Shown here one piece after another: positions 43,594 through 52,326 of a DNA stretch of 64,000 bases. Both the position numbers and the translations under genes were made by a program. The notes beneath the pieces were generated by a model. That model did not search any database and had not been told where the DNA came from. It was given only the letters and a program-made list of their open reading frames with translations. Position 1 is the stretch's first letter; every line of letters begins with the position of its first letter. Source of the stretch: an uncultured Eubacteriales bacterium (lineage in GTDB: Bacteria > Bacillota > Clostridia > TANB77 > CAG-508). Location of the stretch: the NCBI GenBank assembly GCA_902492015.1, contig CABUJR010000003.1:99151-163150 (forward strand), given 5' to 3'.

Positions 43594-45543
43594 ATGAGAA
43601 AAACTATAAAAGAAATATTAGACTTAAAACAATTTAATTTTTATATACATCCAAATGAAATAGCGTTTTTTATAGATAAACCTAAAAATAGAAATGAAGT
43701 TCTTTATAAGCTTCAAGAAAAAATGTCTAAAAGCTATGAAGAAATGCTTACAGGACATAAATTAGTTGAAAGAGCAAATGAAATTCAAAAAATGGCAGAA
43801 AGCATAGAAACAGAGCTAACTGAAACTGATGCAAGAAAAGCCGAGATTGACGAAGAAATAAATACAATATTAGCTCAAATGGAAAAAAGAGTTTCAAATG
43901 CTGATACTAATCAAATTTTAAAAAAGATGCAAGACCTAATACAAGAGAAAAGTGAATTATCAAAGAAATCTGACAGGTTAATAAAAGAAGGCAAAGGGCT
44001 ATTTTTAAGAACAGATTCAGATGCTTATGTTACTCGCCAAAATACTGAAACAGTAAAGAAAACATTAAAAGAAAATGCAAATACAATAAATGCCAATAAT
44101 TATATTTTATATAATGCTATGCTTGCTAAAAAATATCTTGGTTTGGTCAAATCTGCTGAAGAAGGAACACATAAAGGGTATAATGAATTTTGCTTTGCAA
44201 ATGGAGAAATTGTTACAATAAAAAATAGTCAGGTTTCAATGCCATTTCATGAAACATTACAAGATTTGAAAGAAGATTTAATAGAAACCATTTTAGTTGC
44301 AGATAGAGAATTGCAAGAAATAAATAAAAAAAGAGTTTCTTCAATTTCAGGAATTTATGAATCAAGAGGACAAGAAAATAATTCTACAAGAGAAAGATTT
44401 TCAAGTGATGAATTACATAAGTTTATAAAAAGTGGTAAAATTTTTGAAAATAATATAAGACCAGAAAAATTAGGAGAATTTATTAAAAAAGGAATAATTG
44501 ATAAATGGACAATAATAAATCTTATTAATAAGAAAAATATGGATCCTAATTATGCTATAGATTTTTTATTTCAAGGAGTATTTGACCAAGAAGATATTAG
44601 AAAAACATTTAAAGAAGTTAATTTTTCTAGTATAATAGGAAAAAAAGAAATATCATTTAAGAGTAAATTATTACTATATAGTATAGGAAAAATAGATATT
44701 GATGAATTAGAAAAAGCTGTTATGCCAAACATAGAAAAAGAAGAACAAATTCCAGAAGAGGTATTTGATAAAATATCTTTGAATTATATTTCTAATATAA
44801 AAAAACTTTCTGAACTTTTAACACATGAAGTTTTAGACTTTAATCAATCAATGCAATTTTTAGAAGTTTTAAGAGGAAATGGTTATATCTCAGATGCTGA
44901 TAAAGAATATTTAACAGATATAATGAATGATTTTAAAGTAAAACAACTTTTAAATGAGACAGAAAATGGAAAAAGAGATACTCAAGATACAAGTATCTCA
45001 GCATCACCACCAACATTAACAGGAAAAGGTGTAACAATAGATCCTAGAGTGAGAAAAGAGTATTTAAAAAGCATTGGGGATATAAAAGATATTTTTATAA
45101 AAGGTCAACCTTTAATGAAAGATGATTCTTCAAAGAATGCTAGTGGATTAGCAAGAAGAAATTCTTTAGATGGCTATCAATTAATAATTGTACCTGATAA
45201 AAGAATAGCAATTTTAGAGAAATTTTATGAGGTTACTAGAAATAAAGAAGGAGAAGTTGTATATAAGAGAGATGAAAAAAACAGATTAATTCCAGCAGTT
45301 GAGAATGCAACTTATATTTTTCCAATAGGACTTGCAAAAGATTTTTGTGAAAAAAGAAATAAACAACAATTAATACATGATAGCAAACATGTAAGAAGAG
45401 TAGCACATACTATGAATTGGGTTCAAAATATAGAAAGTAAAATTCTAACATTAAATCCAAGAGCAAATTTCGAAAAAGAAAATACCAAAAAATGGCATGA
45501 AAAGGTAGTTAGTAATTATCAAGAGCTTCTAGAAAATAGATAG
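43594..45543 (+). CDS. hypothetical protein, 649 aa
   Basis: Unknown. N-terminal coiled coil (about residues 25-135, with TETDARKAEIDEEINTILA), a middle region of short helical units (about 260-450), a Ser/Thr/Pro linker (SISASPPTLTGKG, about 469-481) and a C-terminal globular domain of about 165 residues with DGYQLIIVPDKRIAILEKFY and a basic end (HDSKHVRRVAHTMNWVQ). No signal peptide or membrane span. Ribosome site CAGGAGAAA. It resembles the other large unknown proteins in composition and in sitting next to a housekeeping operon, but not in a shared motif I could find. Confidence 0.72.
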   Translation: MRKTIKEILDLKQFNFYIHPNEIAFFIDKPKNRNEVLYKLQEKMSKSYEEMLTGHKLVERANEIQKMAESIETELTETDARKAEIDEEINTILAQMEKRVSNADTNQILKKMQDLIQEKSELSKKSDRLIKEGKGLFLRTDSDAYVTRQNTETVKKTLKENANTINANNYILYNAMLAKKYLGLVKSAEEGTHKGYNEFCFANGEIVTIKNSQVSMPFHETLQDLKEDLIETILVADRELQEINKKRVSSISGIYESRGQENNSTRERFSSDELHKFIKSGKIFENNIRPEKLGEFIKKGIIDKWTIINLINKKNMDPNYAIDFLFQGVFDQEDIRKTFKEVNFSSIIGKKEISFKSKLLLYSIGKIDIDELEKAVMPNIEKEEQIPEEVFDKISLNYISNIKKLSELLTHEVLDFNQSMQFLEVLRGNGYISDADKEYLTDIMNDFKVKQLLNETENGKRDTQDTSISASPPTLTGKGVTIDPRVRKEYLKSIGDIKDIFIKGQPLMKDDSSKNASGLARRNSLDGYQLIIVPDKRIAILEKFYEVTRNKEGEVVYKRDEKNRLIPAVENATYIFPIGLAKDFCEKRNKQQLIHDSKHVRRVAHTMNWVQNIESKILTLNPRANFEKENTKKWHEKVVSNYQELLENR

Positions 45544-45581
45544 TATAAAATCTTAAAAAAGATAGAAAAGGAATGAAGAAA

Positions 45582-46349
45582 ATGGAAAGTGTAGAATTAA
45601 AAAAATTATTAGATGAAATTAATAGCGGGATTAAAAAGAATAAAAAAATATTAGATGAAGCCATAAAAGAAGAATTAAGTAAAGGTAATTCAGTTCATAT
45701 TGATAAAATAAAAGAAATATTAAAAGATTTTGAGCAAATTTCAGAAAAACCACATAAACCTGAAAATAAAAGTATAGCTGTTTGTTATTCTGGAAAACCA
45801 GAGATAACTATAACTTATGTTTTAGATTCTATTATTTATAATAATAAAATAACATTATGTATTAGTGGAAATAAGGTTATAAATGAGATTTTAATTACTA
45901 TAATATTAGAAAGCATGAGAAATTGTAAAATTAAAAATCAATGGATAAATTATAAACCTAATTATAATGAAATATATTTAAGGGATAATGAAAAATATTT
46001 TAATAAAATAGTATATATTGGTGATTATTTTGAATATGAAAGATTTAAAAGTTTCTTTAAAAAATCAGTTGAATATAATAATTATGGATATATAAAACTT
46101 TTTATGGATAAATCAAAATATAAAGAAGAATATAAAGAAATAATGAAATATGCTTATATTGAAAATATTTATGTAGAAATATATGATGAAATTCAAGAAT
46201 GTATTTTAGAAAGTAAACCAACAGATTTTACTATTATATATGTAGATGATTTTAAAATTGTTAATCAACTTCAAAAAGAGCTTAAATCAAAAGAAGTACT
46301 TATTAATACTTTTCCATTTGATGAATATAAATTTAAAGTAAATAGATAA
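45582..46349 (+). CDS. hypothetical protein, 255 aa, faintly aldehyde-dehydrogenase-like
   Basis: Unknown with a weak hint. After a helical N-terminus, YSGKPEITITYVLDSIIYNN and the late block FNKIVYIGDYFEYERFK followed near the end by INTFPFDEYKF follow the order of strands in the aldehyde dehydrogenase fold, but I see no catalytic Cys or Glu, and the length is half of a normal ALDH. If real, it is a degenerate, non-enzymatic relative. The start at 45582 is chosen over 45573 because the AAAAGGA site abuts the latter. It lies 38 bases after the 649-aa gene and probably shares its promoter. Confidence 0.6.
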   Translation: MESVELKKLLDEINSGIKKNKKILDEAIKEELSKGNSVHIDKIKEILKDFEQISEKPHKPENKSIAVCYSGKPEITITYVLDSIIYNNKITLCISGNKVINEILITIILESMRNCKIKNQWINYKPNYNEIYLRDNEKYFNKIVYIGDYFEYERFKSFFKKSVEYNNYGYIKLFMDKSKYKEEYKEIMKYAYIENIYVEIYDEIQECILESKPTDFTIIYVDDFKIVNQLQKELKSKEVLINTFPFDEYKFKVNR

Positions 46350-46454
46350 AGCAACAAATATAAAACCAAAAATATAAATATAAAATTTAAATGCATACAA
46401 AATAGAGGTAAAATGATATATAATTGACTCAATGGTCAAATTGTGACAAAAGTA

Positions 46455-46483
46455 TTGATTTTTTTTGTAAAAGACTTTAAAAT
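46455..46483 (+). promoter_or_regulatory. plsX promoter
   Basis: TTGATT (46455-46460) and TAAAAT (46478-46483) are 17 bases apart. I see no FapR-type operator here. Confidence 0.68.
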
Positions 46484-46521
46484 AGTAATGTCTAATAAAT
46501 AAAAATTTAGGGGGTATACAC

Positions 46522-47541
46522 TTGAAAATATTATTAGATGCCATGGGTGGTGATAATGCACCTGATGCAACAATTAAGGGAGCAATAAAAGCAGCAAAAG
46601 AGATAGAATCTGAAATTGTTTTAATTGGAAATGAAGAGGTTATAAATGAAAAAATAAAAGAATTTTATGGAAAAGATAAAATATCAGATATAACTGATAA
46701 AGTTACAATTAAACATGCTCAAGATCAAATTACAATGGAAGATGTTCCAACTGTTGCAATAAAACATAAAAAAGATTCTTCTATGGTAGTAGGATTTAAA
46801 ATGCTAAAAGAAGGTGAAGGAGATGTATTTATATCTGCTGGAAATTCTGGAGCATTACTTACAGGAGCAACACTTTTAGTAGGAAGAATCAAAGGTATTG
46901 ATAGACCAGCAATAGCACCAATGTTGCCAGCTTATAAAAAAAGTTTTATGCTAATGGATGCAGGAGCAAATACAAATTGTAAACCAATAAATTTAGTTCA
47001 ATTTGCACAAATGTCTACAATATATTTAAAAAATACTTTTGGTATTGAAAGTCCAAAAATAGGTTTATTAAATATAGGAACAGAAGAAACCAAAGGTAAT
47101 GATTTAGTAAAAGAAACTTATAATATTTTAAAAGAACATGGCAAAGAATATGGTATTAACTTTATAGGAAATATAGAAGGAAGAGACTGTTTTTCAGGAG
47201 AAGTTGATGCTGTTATAACAGATGGATTTACAGGAAATGTATTTTTAAAAACTACAGAAGGATTAGGAAAACTTGTAAAAAGAACATTAACTGAAAGTTT
47301 AAAGAAAAATATTTTTTCATTAATAGGAGCAATTCCATCTTTACCAGCAATAAAAAGATTTTCTAAAGCTGTTGATTACAAAGAATATGGTGGAGCATTA
47401 TTTTTAGGTGTAAAAAAACCAGTAGTAAAAGCACATGGAAGTAGTGATGAATATTTATTTTACTTCACATTAAAACAAGCAGAAAACTTTGTAAAAAGTG
47501 GGGCTGTAGAGAAGATGAAAGAAGAGTTTGAAAAAAGGTAA
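46522..47541 (+). CDS. plsX: phosphate acyltransferase PlsX
   Basis: Converts acyl-ACP to acyl-phosphate for phospholipid synthesis (with PlsY). At 339 residues it is the usual length. LLDAMGGDNAPDATIKGAI opens the protein, GFTGNVFLKTTEGLGK and YGGALFLGVKKPVVKAHGSS are the family blocks. TTG at 46522 is the start: AGGGGGT is 6 bases upstream and the N-terminus matches. acpP and rnc follow in the standard order. Confidence 0.96.
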   Translation: MKILLDAMGGDNAPDATIKGAIKAAKEIESEIVLIGNEEVINEKIKEFYGKDKISDITDKVTIKHAQDQITMEDVPTVAIKHKKDSSMVVGFKMLKEGEGDVFISAGNSGALLTGATLLVGRIKGIDRPAIAPMLPAYKKSFMLMDAGANTNCKPINLVQFAQMSTIYLKNTFGIESPKIGLLNIGTEETKGNDLVKETYNILKEHGKEYGINFIGNIEGRDCFSGEVDAVITDGFTGNVFLKTTEGLGKLVKRTLTESLKKNIFSLIGAIPSLPAIKRFSKAVDYKEYGGALFLGVKKPVVKAHGSSDEYLFYFTLKQAENFVKSGAVEKMKEEFEKR

Positions 47542-47548
47542 AAAACAC

Positions 47549-47577
47549 TTGACTTTTTATGAAACATATAATAAAAC
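47549..47577 (+). promoter_or_regulatory. possible acpP promoter
   Basis: TTGACT (47549-47554) and TAAAAC (47572-47577) are 17 bases apart; the -10 box is weak. Confidence 0.4.
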
Positions 47578-47620
47578 TAAAATATAAATTTTAGAGAAAA
47601 GAAAAGGAGGTATAACATAA

Positions 47621-47860
47621 ATGAGTACAGAGGAAGTTTTTGAAAAAGTTAAAGCAATCATAGTTGAACAACTAGGAGTTGCAGAAGCTTCAGTAACAAT
47701 GGAAGCATCTTTTATAGATGACCTAGGTGCAGATTCTTTAGATATAGTTGAATTAGTTATGGCTTTAGAAGAAGAATTTGATATGGAAATTCCAGATTCT
47801 GATGCAGAAAAAGTTGTATCAGTTGGAGATGTTGTTGAATACATCAAAGAAAACGTATAA
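47621..47860 (+). CDS. acpP: acyl carrier protein
   Basis: A 79-residue acidic helical protein carrying growing fatty acids on a 4'-phosphopantetheine attached to the Ser in GADSLDIVELVMALEEEF. Length and motif are textbook. AAAGGAGG precedes the ATG. plsX is upstream and rnc downstream; a good terminator at 47877 follows. Confidence 0.97.
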   Translation: MSTEEVFEKVKAIIVEQLGVAEASVTMEASFIDDLGADSLDIVELVMALEEEFDMEIPDSDAEKVVSVGDVVEYIKENV

Positions 47861-47876
47861 TTTAGAAAATAAAACT

Positions 47877-47904
47877 GAAAGGTATTATACCTTTCTTTTT
47901 TTTT
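47877..47904 (+). terminator. intrinsic terminator after acpP
   Basis: GAAAGGTA (47877-47884) pairs with TACCTTTC (47888-47895), loop TTA, then nine T. Confidence 0.88.
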
Positions 47905-47944
47905 ACAATAACATATCATTTATATATTTTTTTATTTAAAAGAC

Positions 47945-47973
47945 TTGTAAATAATACCAAAACAATATAGAAT
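47945..47973 (+). promoter_or_regulatory. rnc promoter
   Basis: TTGTAA (47945-47950) and TAGAAT (47968-47973) are 17 bases apart, 29 bases before the rnc start. Confidence 0.65.
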
Positions 47974-48002
47974 ATAGACATTCAAAAGGAGGTAAGTAAC
48001 TG

Positions 48003-48683
48003 GTGGATATAGATTTAAAAAAGTTTGAGAAAAGCATTGGATATGAATTTAAAAACTTAAAGTTATTAAAAACTGCATTAACACATACTTCTTATGCTTA
48101 TGAAAACAAAACTAAAAGCTATGAGCGTTTAGAATATTTAGGTGATAGCATTTTAGAATTTATAAGTAGTAAATATTTATTTGAGAATTTTCAAGAATTA
48201 TCAGAAGGAGAAATGACTAAAGTTAGAGCTTATGCTGTATGTGAAAATAGTTTATATGAAATAGCTATAAAGCATAATTTTAGTGATTTCTTATATTTAG
48301 GAAAAAGTGAAAAATCAACAAAAACAGATAAAAAAGCTATACTTGCAGATTGTGTTGAAGCAGTAATAGCTGCAATTTATTTAGACTCTAAAGATATTGA
48401 TATAGTTCAAAAATTTATTTTAGAAAATATAAAAGATGCAGTTGAATATGCAAGTAAAAATGTTGGGGTAAAAGATTATAAAACTGTACTTCAAGAAAAA
48501 CTTCAAGAAAATGGTGAAGTAAATATTAAATATACTATAATAAATGAATCAGGACCAGATCATAACAAGACTTTTACAGCCGAAGTTGAATGTGATGGAA
48601 AAAGACTTGCAAGTGGAACTGGAAGAAGTAAAAAAGGAGCTGAAATGGAGGCGGCAAGAAAAGCAATAGAATTATTAAGTTAG
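48003..48683 (+). CDS. rnc: ribonuclease III
   Basis: Cuts double-stranded RNA in rRNA and mRNA processing. At 226 residues: catalytic domain with the signature YERLEYLGDSILEF (about residues 40-53) and the later acidic ADCVEAVIAAIYLD, then a C-terminal dsRNA-binding domain (DYKTVLQEKLQE to GRSKKGAEMEAARKA). GTG start at 48003 follows AAAAGGAGG by 10 bases. A radical SAM gene follows at 10 bases, in place of the smc often found after rnc in other Firmicutes. Confidence 0.97.
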   Translation: MDIDLKKFEKSIGYEFKNLKLLKTALTHTSYAYENKTKSYERLEYLGDSILEFISSKYLFENFQELSEGEMTKVRAYAVCENSLYEIAIKHNFSDFLYLGKSEKSTKTDKKAILADCVEAVIAAIYLDSKDIDIVQKFILENIKDAVEYASKNVGVKDYKTVLQEKLQENGEVNIKYTIINESGPDHNKTFTAEVECDGKRLASGTGRSKKGAEMEAARKAIELLS

Positions 48684-48693
48684 GAGGTGTAAA

Positions 48694-49773
48694 ATGAAAA
48701 AACAATATATAATTCCTATTTTTGTACCACATTTGGGTTGTCCAAATGATTGTACTTTTTGTAACCAAAGAAAAATTAGTGGTCAGCTAAAAAATATAAC
48801 TGAAAATGATGTAAGAGATACTATAGAATTTTATTTAAGTAATTTTAAAGAAAAAGATGCATATAAAGAAGTTGCTTTTTACGGTGGTAGTTTTACAGGG
48901 ATTGATTCTGAGTTACAAGAGAAGTTACTTGCTACAGTTTATGAATATATTAAAGAAAAGAAAATTGATGGGATTCGTGTTTCAACAAGACCAGATTATA
49001 TAGATAAAAAAGTGCTAAGAAGATTAAGAAAATATAAAGTTAGAACAATAGAACTTGGGGTTCAATCAACAAATGACTATATTTTGCAAAGATGTAAAAG
49101 AGGACATACATTTAAAGATGTAATAAATGCTTCAAAATTGATTAGAAGATATAGATTTAATTTAGGGCATCAAATGATGATAGGACTTCCAGAAAGTACT
49201 GAACTAGATGATATAAATACAGCAAAAGATTTAATAAAATTAAAACCTAAGATTGTTAGAATTTATCCTGTTTTAGTTATTAGAGGAACTGAACTTGAGA
49301 AAGAGTATAGAGAAGGTAAATATGAACCATTAACTTTAAATCAAGCTGTAGAAAGATGTAAAGAACTATGTTATATGTTTGGAAAAAAGAATATAAATGT
49401 TATTAGAATTGGTCTTCAAAATACTGATACAATTTGTTCTCCAAATAATAATGAAAGTGAAGTTGTTGCAGGACCATATCATGATACTTTTAGACAACTT
49501 GTAGAATCTTCTATTTATTATGATACAATAGTGGAAAAAATAAAAAAATTTAATACCAAAGTTAAAGAAGTTGAAATAATAGTAAATCCACAAAATGCTA
49601 ATAATGTGATAGGATATAAACGTGAAAATATATTAAAATTAAAAGAAATGTATGATGTAGATGTGGTGGTTTCACAAGATATAAAACAACCAGTAGAAAA
49701 AATAGATGTATTAATTTCAAAAAAATTTAAAGATTTTATTGATGATAAAGAAAAAGTAACTTCTAAAAAATAG
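48694..49773 (+). CDS. radical SAM protein, Elp3-like core
   Basis: Radical SAM domain with the 4Fe-4S motif CPNDCTFC at residues 16-23 (CxxxCxxC), GGSFTGID (SAM-binding GGE-like) and TRPDYID / ELGVQSTND blocks that match the Elp3-like group. The GNAT acetyltransferase domain of true Elp3 is absent, so tRNA U34 modification is uncertain. The 359-residue protein starts just after rnc with TTAGGAGGTG and shares its promoter. Function assignment: family high, substrate unknown. Confidence 0.85.
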   Translation: MKKQYIIPIFVPHLGCPNDCTFCNQRKISGQLKNITENDVRDTIEFYLSNFKEKDAYKEVAFYGGSFTGIDSELQEKLLATVYEYIKEKKIDGIRVSTRPDYIDKKVLRRLRKYKVRTIELGVQSTNDYILQRCKRGHTFKDVINASKLIRRYRFNLGHQMMIGLPESTELDDINTAKDLIKLKPKIVRIYPVLVIRGTELEKEYREGKYEPLTLNQAVERCKELCYMFGKKNINVIRIGLQNTDTICSPNNNESEVVAGPYHDTFRQLVESSIYYDTIVEKIKKFNTKVKEVEIIVNPQNANNVIGYKRENILKLKEMYDVDVVVSQDIKQPVEKIDVLISKKFKDFIDDKEKVTSKK

Positions 49774-49787
49774 TATAAAAAATTTAG

Positions 49788-49816
49788 AAACACTGATACT
49801 ATTAGTATGAGTGTTT
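49788..49816 (+). promoter_or_regulatory. hairpin enclosing the yitT start codon
   Basis: AAACACTGATACT (49788-49800) pairs with AGTATGAGTGTTT (49804-49816) with one mismatch and loop ATT, followed by a T-rich stretch. The ATG at 49807 lies in the right arm, so the stem may terminate the upstream radical SAM transcript and also hide the yitT start. Confidence 0.6.
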
Positions 49817-50646
49817 TTAAATTTTTTTACGAAATAATTTTAATCATAATTGGATGTTTATCTATTGCTTTTGGAACTGCAAATTTTCTTTTACCAAATT
49901 TATTATCTAGTGGTGGGTTTGCAGGAATTGCGACTATTACTTATTATTTGTTCGATTTTCCAATGGGGAATGTGATTATGATTTTAAATATACCATTATT
50001 TTTTATTGGTTATAAAAAATTTGGATTAAAATTTATTTTAAAAACTATTTTTGCAACTTTAATTTATTCTAAATTTATAGATATTTTAGAAAATTTTGGA
50101 GCTTTTACAACAGATAGATTACTTGCAAGTTTATATGGGGGATTTTTTATTGGAATAGGACTTGCAATTATATTCAAAGTTAATACTTCAACTGGTGGTA
50201 CAGATTTAATTGCTCAAATAGCACAAAATTATAATATAAATGTAAAAATGAGCCAGATTATAGTTATTATAGATACATTAGTTGTAATTTCTAATTTAAT
50301 AGTTTTTAAAGAATTTGAGATTGGATTATATTCAGCAATAGCAATATTAATAATAGGAAAGATGATTGACATTATATTTGAGGGAATTAATTTCTGTAAA
50401 ATTATTTATATTATATCAGAGAAACATGACGAAATAATGGAAAAAATTAATACAGAAATTAATAAGGGTGCAACAGAGTTATATGCAAGAGGTAGTTATA
50501 GTAAAAGAAATACTATGGTTATTATGTGTGTTACTAAAAGGATTCATATTGAGAAAATAAAAAGTATTTCTAAAAGAATAGATGCAAATTCTTTTATAAT
50601 AATAACAGATGCACGAGAAGTATATGGATTAGGTTTTAAAAATTAG
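49807..50646 (+). CDS. YitT family membrane protein (DUF161/DUF2179)
   Basis: About five to six spans in the first 200 residues (YitT_membrane), then a small cytosolic DUF2179 domain (TEINKGATELYARGSYSKRN). The GGFAGIATI motif and ALGINLFLIPN-like segment (AFGTANFLLPNLLSSGG) are typical. 279 residues, normal. The function of the family is not firmly known. I see no ribosome site before the ATG, which sits in a hairpin. The minus-strand XRE gene overlaps its last four bases. Confidence 0.88.
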   Translation: MSVFKFFYEIILIIIGCLSIAFGTANFLLPNLLSSGGFAGIATITYYLFDFPMGNVIMILNIPLFFIGYKKFGLKFILKTIFATLIYSKFIDILENFGAFTTDRLLASLYGGFFIGIGLAIIFKVNTSTGGTDLIAQIAQNYNINVKMSQIIVIIDTLVVISNLIVFKEFEIGLYSAIAILIIGKMIDIIFEGINFCKIIYIISEKHDEIMEKINTEINKGATELYARGSYSKRNTMVIMCVTKRIHIEKIKSISKRIDANSFIIITDAREVYGLGFKN

Positions 50647-50864
50647 TTTTCTATAAATGGTGTTTTTATATCAGTATCACCTATTAGAAAATCAATACTT
50701 GTATTATATTTTTTTGCTAATTTTGAGAAAATTGCTATTGGAATACTTTTTTTACCAGATTCATAAAGAGAATATAAACTTTGAGATATTTCTAAGATTT
50801 TAGAAATATCTTTTTGTGTTAGATTATTTTCTTTTCTTAATTTTTTTAAACGATTATATAACAT
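50643..50864 (-). CDS. small XRE-family helix-turn-helix regulator
   Basis: A 73-residue protein that is almost only a helix-turn-helix domain: LRKENNLTQKDISKILEISQ (helices 1-3) and SLYSLYESGKKSIPIAIFSK. Such small repressors commonly control nearby genes. It is a paralogue of the gene at 51051 (both keep RLK-LR-, ISKIL-I-, YSLYE-GK--IP). AAAGGGG precedes the ATG, and a very good promoter (50895-50923) lies upstream. Confidence 0.86.
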   Translation of the reverse strand: MLYNRLKKLRKENNLTQKDISKILEISQSLYSLYESGKKSIPIAIFSKLAKKYNTSIDFLIGDTDIKTPFIEN

Positions 50865-50894
50865 AAAAAAACCCCTTTTTAATATAATAATTAA

Positions 50895-50923
50895 ATTATA
50901 TATATTTAAAAGAGATTTGACAA
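50895..50923 (-). promoter_or_regulatory. promoter for the 73-aa XRE gene
   Basis: On the minus strand TTGTCA (50923-50918) and TATAAT (50900-50895) are exactly 17 bases apart, 30 bases before the start codon. Confidence 0.75.
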
Positions 50924-51050
50924 TAAGGTATTTTTTTAGATAAATTTTATTAGTATGAAAATTTTAAAAAGTTCTAATTAAATAAAGTATTACAGTAAAA
51001 ATACGGTAATACTTTTAAAATAGAAAATAAATTAGATTTTTGTATTAATT

Positions 51051-51278
51051 TTATTTTTTTGCTTCTGGATATCTTTTTGAAACATTAGTGACTCCAACAA
51101 TATAATCAATGCTTGTATCATAAAATTTAGCTAAAACACTTAATAAATCAACAGGAATATCACGTTTACCTGTTTCATATAAACTATATTGTGGTCTGGT
51201 AATTTTTAATATTTTTGAAATATATTCTTGAGATAAGTCATGGTCTTCTCTTAAATCTTTTAAACGTTTCAAATACAT
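51051..51278 (-). CDS. small XRE-family helix-turn-helix regulator (paralogue)
   Basis: A 75-residue XRE repressor-like protein: LREDHDLSQEYISKILKITR then PQYSLYETGKRDIPVDLLSV. It is a paralogue of the 73-aa gene downstream. AAGAGGT precedes the ATG. A 40-bp inverted repeat sits 42 bases upstream of the start, between it and the divergent ogg operon, and is the likely operator for this protein (inference). Confidence 0.86.
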   Translation of the reverse strand: MYLKRLKDLREDHDLSQEYISKILKITRPQYSLYETGKRDIPVDLLSVLAKFYDTSIDYIVGVTNVSKRYPEAKK

Positions 51279-51320
51279 TTTTGATACCTCTTATAATATT
51301 ATTTGACATAATTTTACCAT

Positions 51321-51360
51321 GTATTCAAATAAATACTGTACATTGTATTTATTTAGATAC
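51321..51360. promoter_or_regulatory. operator-like inverted repeat between XRE and ogg
   Basis: Arms 51321-51336 and 51345-51360 match over 16 bp with two mismatches; the inner 10 bp (AAATAAATAC / GTATTTATTT) is perfect, with an 8-base spacer TGTACATT. Placed between divergent genes and 23 bp before the ogg -35 box. Confidence 0.65.
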
Positions 51361-51382
51361 TAGCATAAGGTTTATTTTTCTA

Positions 51383-51411
51383 TTGATTATTTAGATAAAG
51401 TATAATAAAAT
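51383..51411 (+). promoter_or_regulatory. promoter of the ogg-addB-alr operon
   Basis: TTGATT (51383-51388) and TAAAAT (51406-51411) are 17 bases apart, 32 bases before the ogg ATG. Confidence 0.72.
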
Positions 51412-51443
51412 AAAATAGTAAATTTGTATTAAGGAAGTTTTAT

Positions 51444-52316
51444 ATGGAAGAATATATATTAGAAAAACAAGAATCATTTAATTTAAAACATATATTTGAA
51501 TGTGGACAATGTTTTAGATGGAATAAATTAGAAGATAATTCTTATATTGGAGTAATAAAAGATGCTGTAATAAATGTAAAAGAAGAAAATGAAAAATTTA
51601 TTTTTACAGGAAATACTACTTCTGGAAATTTAAAATCTATAATAAAATATTATTTCGATTTAGATACTAATTATACTGAATATAAAAAAATATTATCAAA
51701 TATAGATAATTATTTGAAAGAAAGTATAAAATTCGGTTCAGGAATAAGAATTTTAAGACAAGATTTATGGGAATGCATAATTTCTTTTATTATTTCTGCA
51801 AATAATAATATACCAAGAATAAAAAAGATAATTGAGAGATTATCTAAAGAATATGGAAAAGAGATTGAATTTAATGGAAGTACATACTATTTTTTCCCTA
51901 CACCTGAAGAACTATCAAAAGCAAGTGTAGAAGATTTAAGAAACTTAGGTTTAGGTTTTAGAGATAAGAGAATATATAATACAACAAAGATGATTATGGA
52001 AAATGAAGTGAATCTAGAGGCTATTAAAAATATGGATAGTACGGAAAAGATGAGAAATGAGTTACTAAAGCTTGATGGAGTAGGTCCAAAAGTAGCTGAT
52101 TGTATTTTACTTTTTGCATTAAAAAGAATAGATGTTTTTCCTATTGATGTATGGGTAAGAAGAGTTATGAATGATTTGTACATTCATAATGAAAGTGAAG
52201 AAAAAGTAAATAAAAAAGAATTACAAAAACTAGCGGAAGATAAATTTGGAAATCTGCAAGGAATTGCTCAACAATATTTATTTTATTGGAAAAGAGAAGA
52301 TGGAAAAAGTGCTTAG
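51444..52316 (+). CDS. ogg: 8-oxoguanine DNA glycosylase/AP lyase (OGG1 family)
   Basis: Base-excision repair enzyme that removes 8-oxoguanine. At 290 residues it has the N-terminal OGG domain with GQCFRW, then the helix-hairpin-helix-GPD motif LDGVGPKVADCILLFALK, where the Lys in GPKVADC is the Schiff-base nucleophile, and the Asp in FPIDVWVRR is the catalytic acid, as in human OGG1 (GVGTKVADC...DVH). It opens a six-gene operon with short gaps (10, 13, 13, 13 and 37 bases). Confidence 0.94.
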   Translation: MEEYILEKQESFNLKHIFECGQCFRWNKLEDNSYIGVIKDAVINVKEENEKFIFTGNTTSGNLKSIIKYYFDLDTNYTEYKKILSNIDNYLKESIKFGSGIRILRQDLWECIISFIISANNNIPRIKKIIERLSKEYGKEIEFNGSTYYFFPTPEELSKASVEDLRNLGLGFRDKRIYNTTKMIMENEVNLEAIKNMDSTEKMRNELLKLDGVGPKVADCILLFALKRIDVFPIDVWVRRVMNDLYIHNESEEKVNKKELQKLAEDKFGNLQGIAQQYLFYWKREDGKSA

Positions 52317-52326
52317 GAGATAAGTT

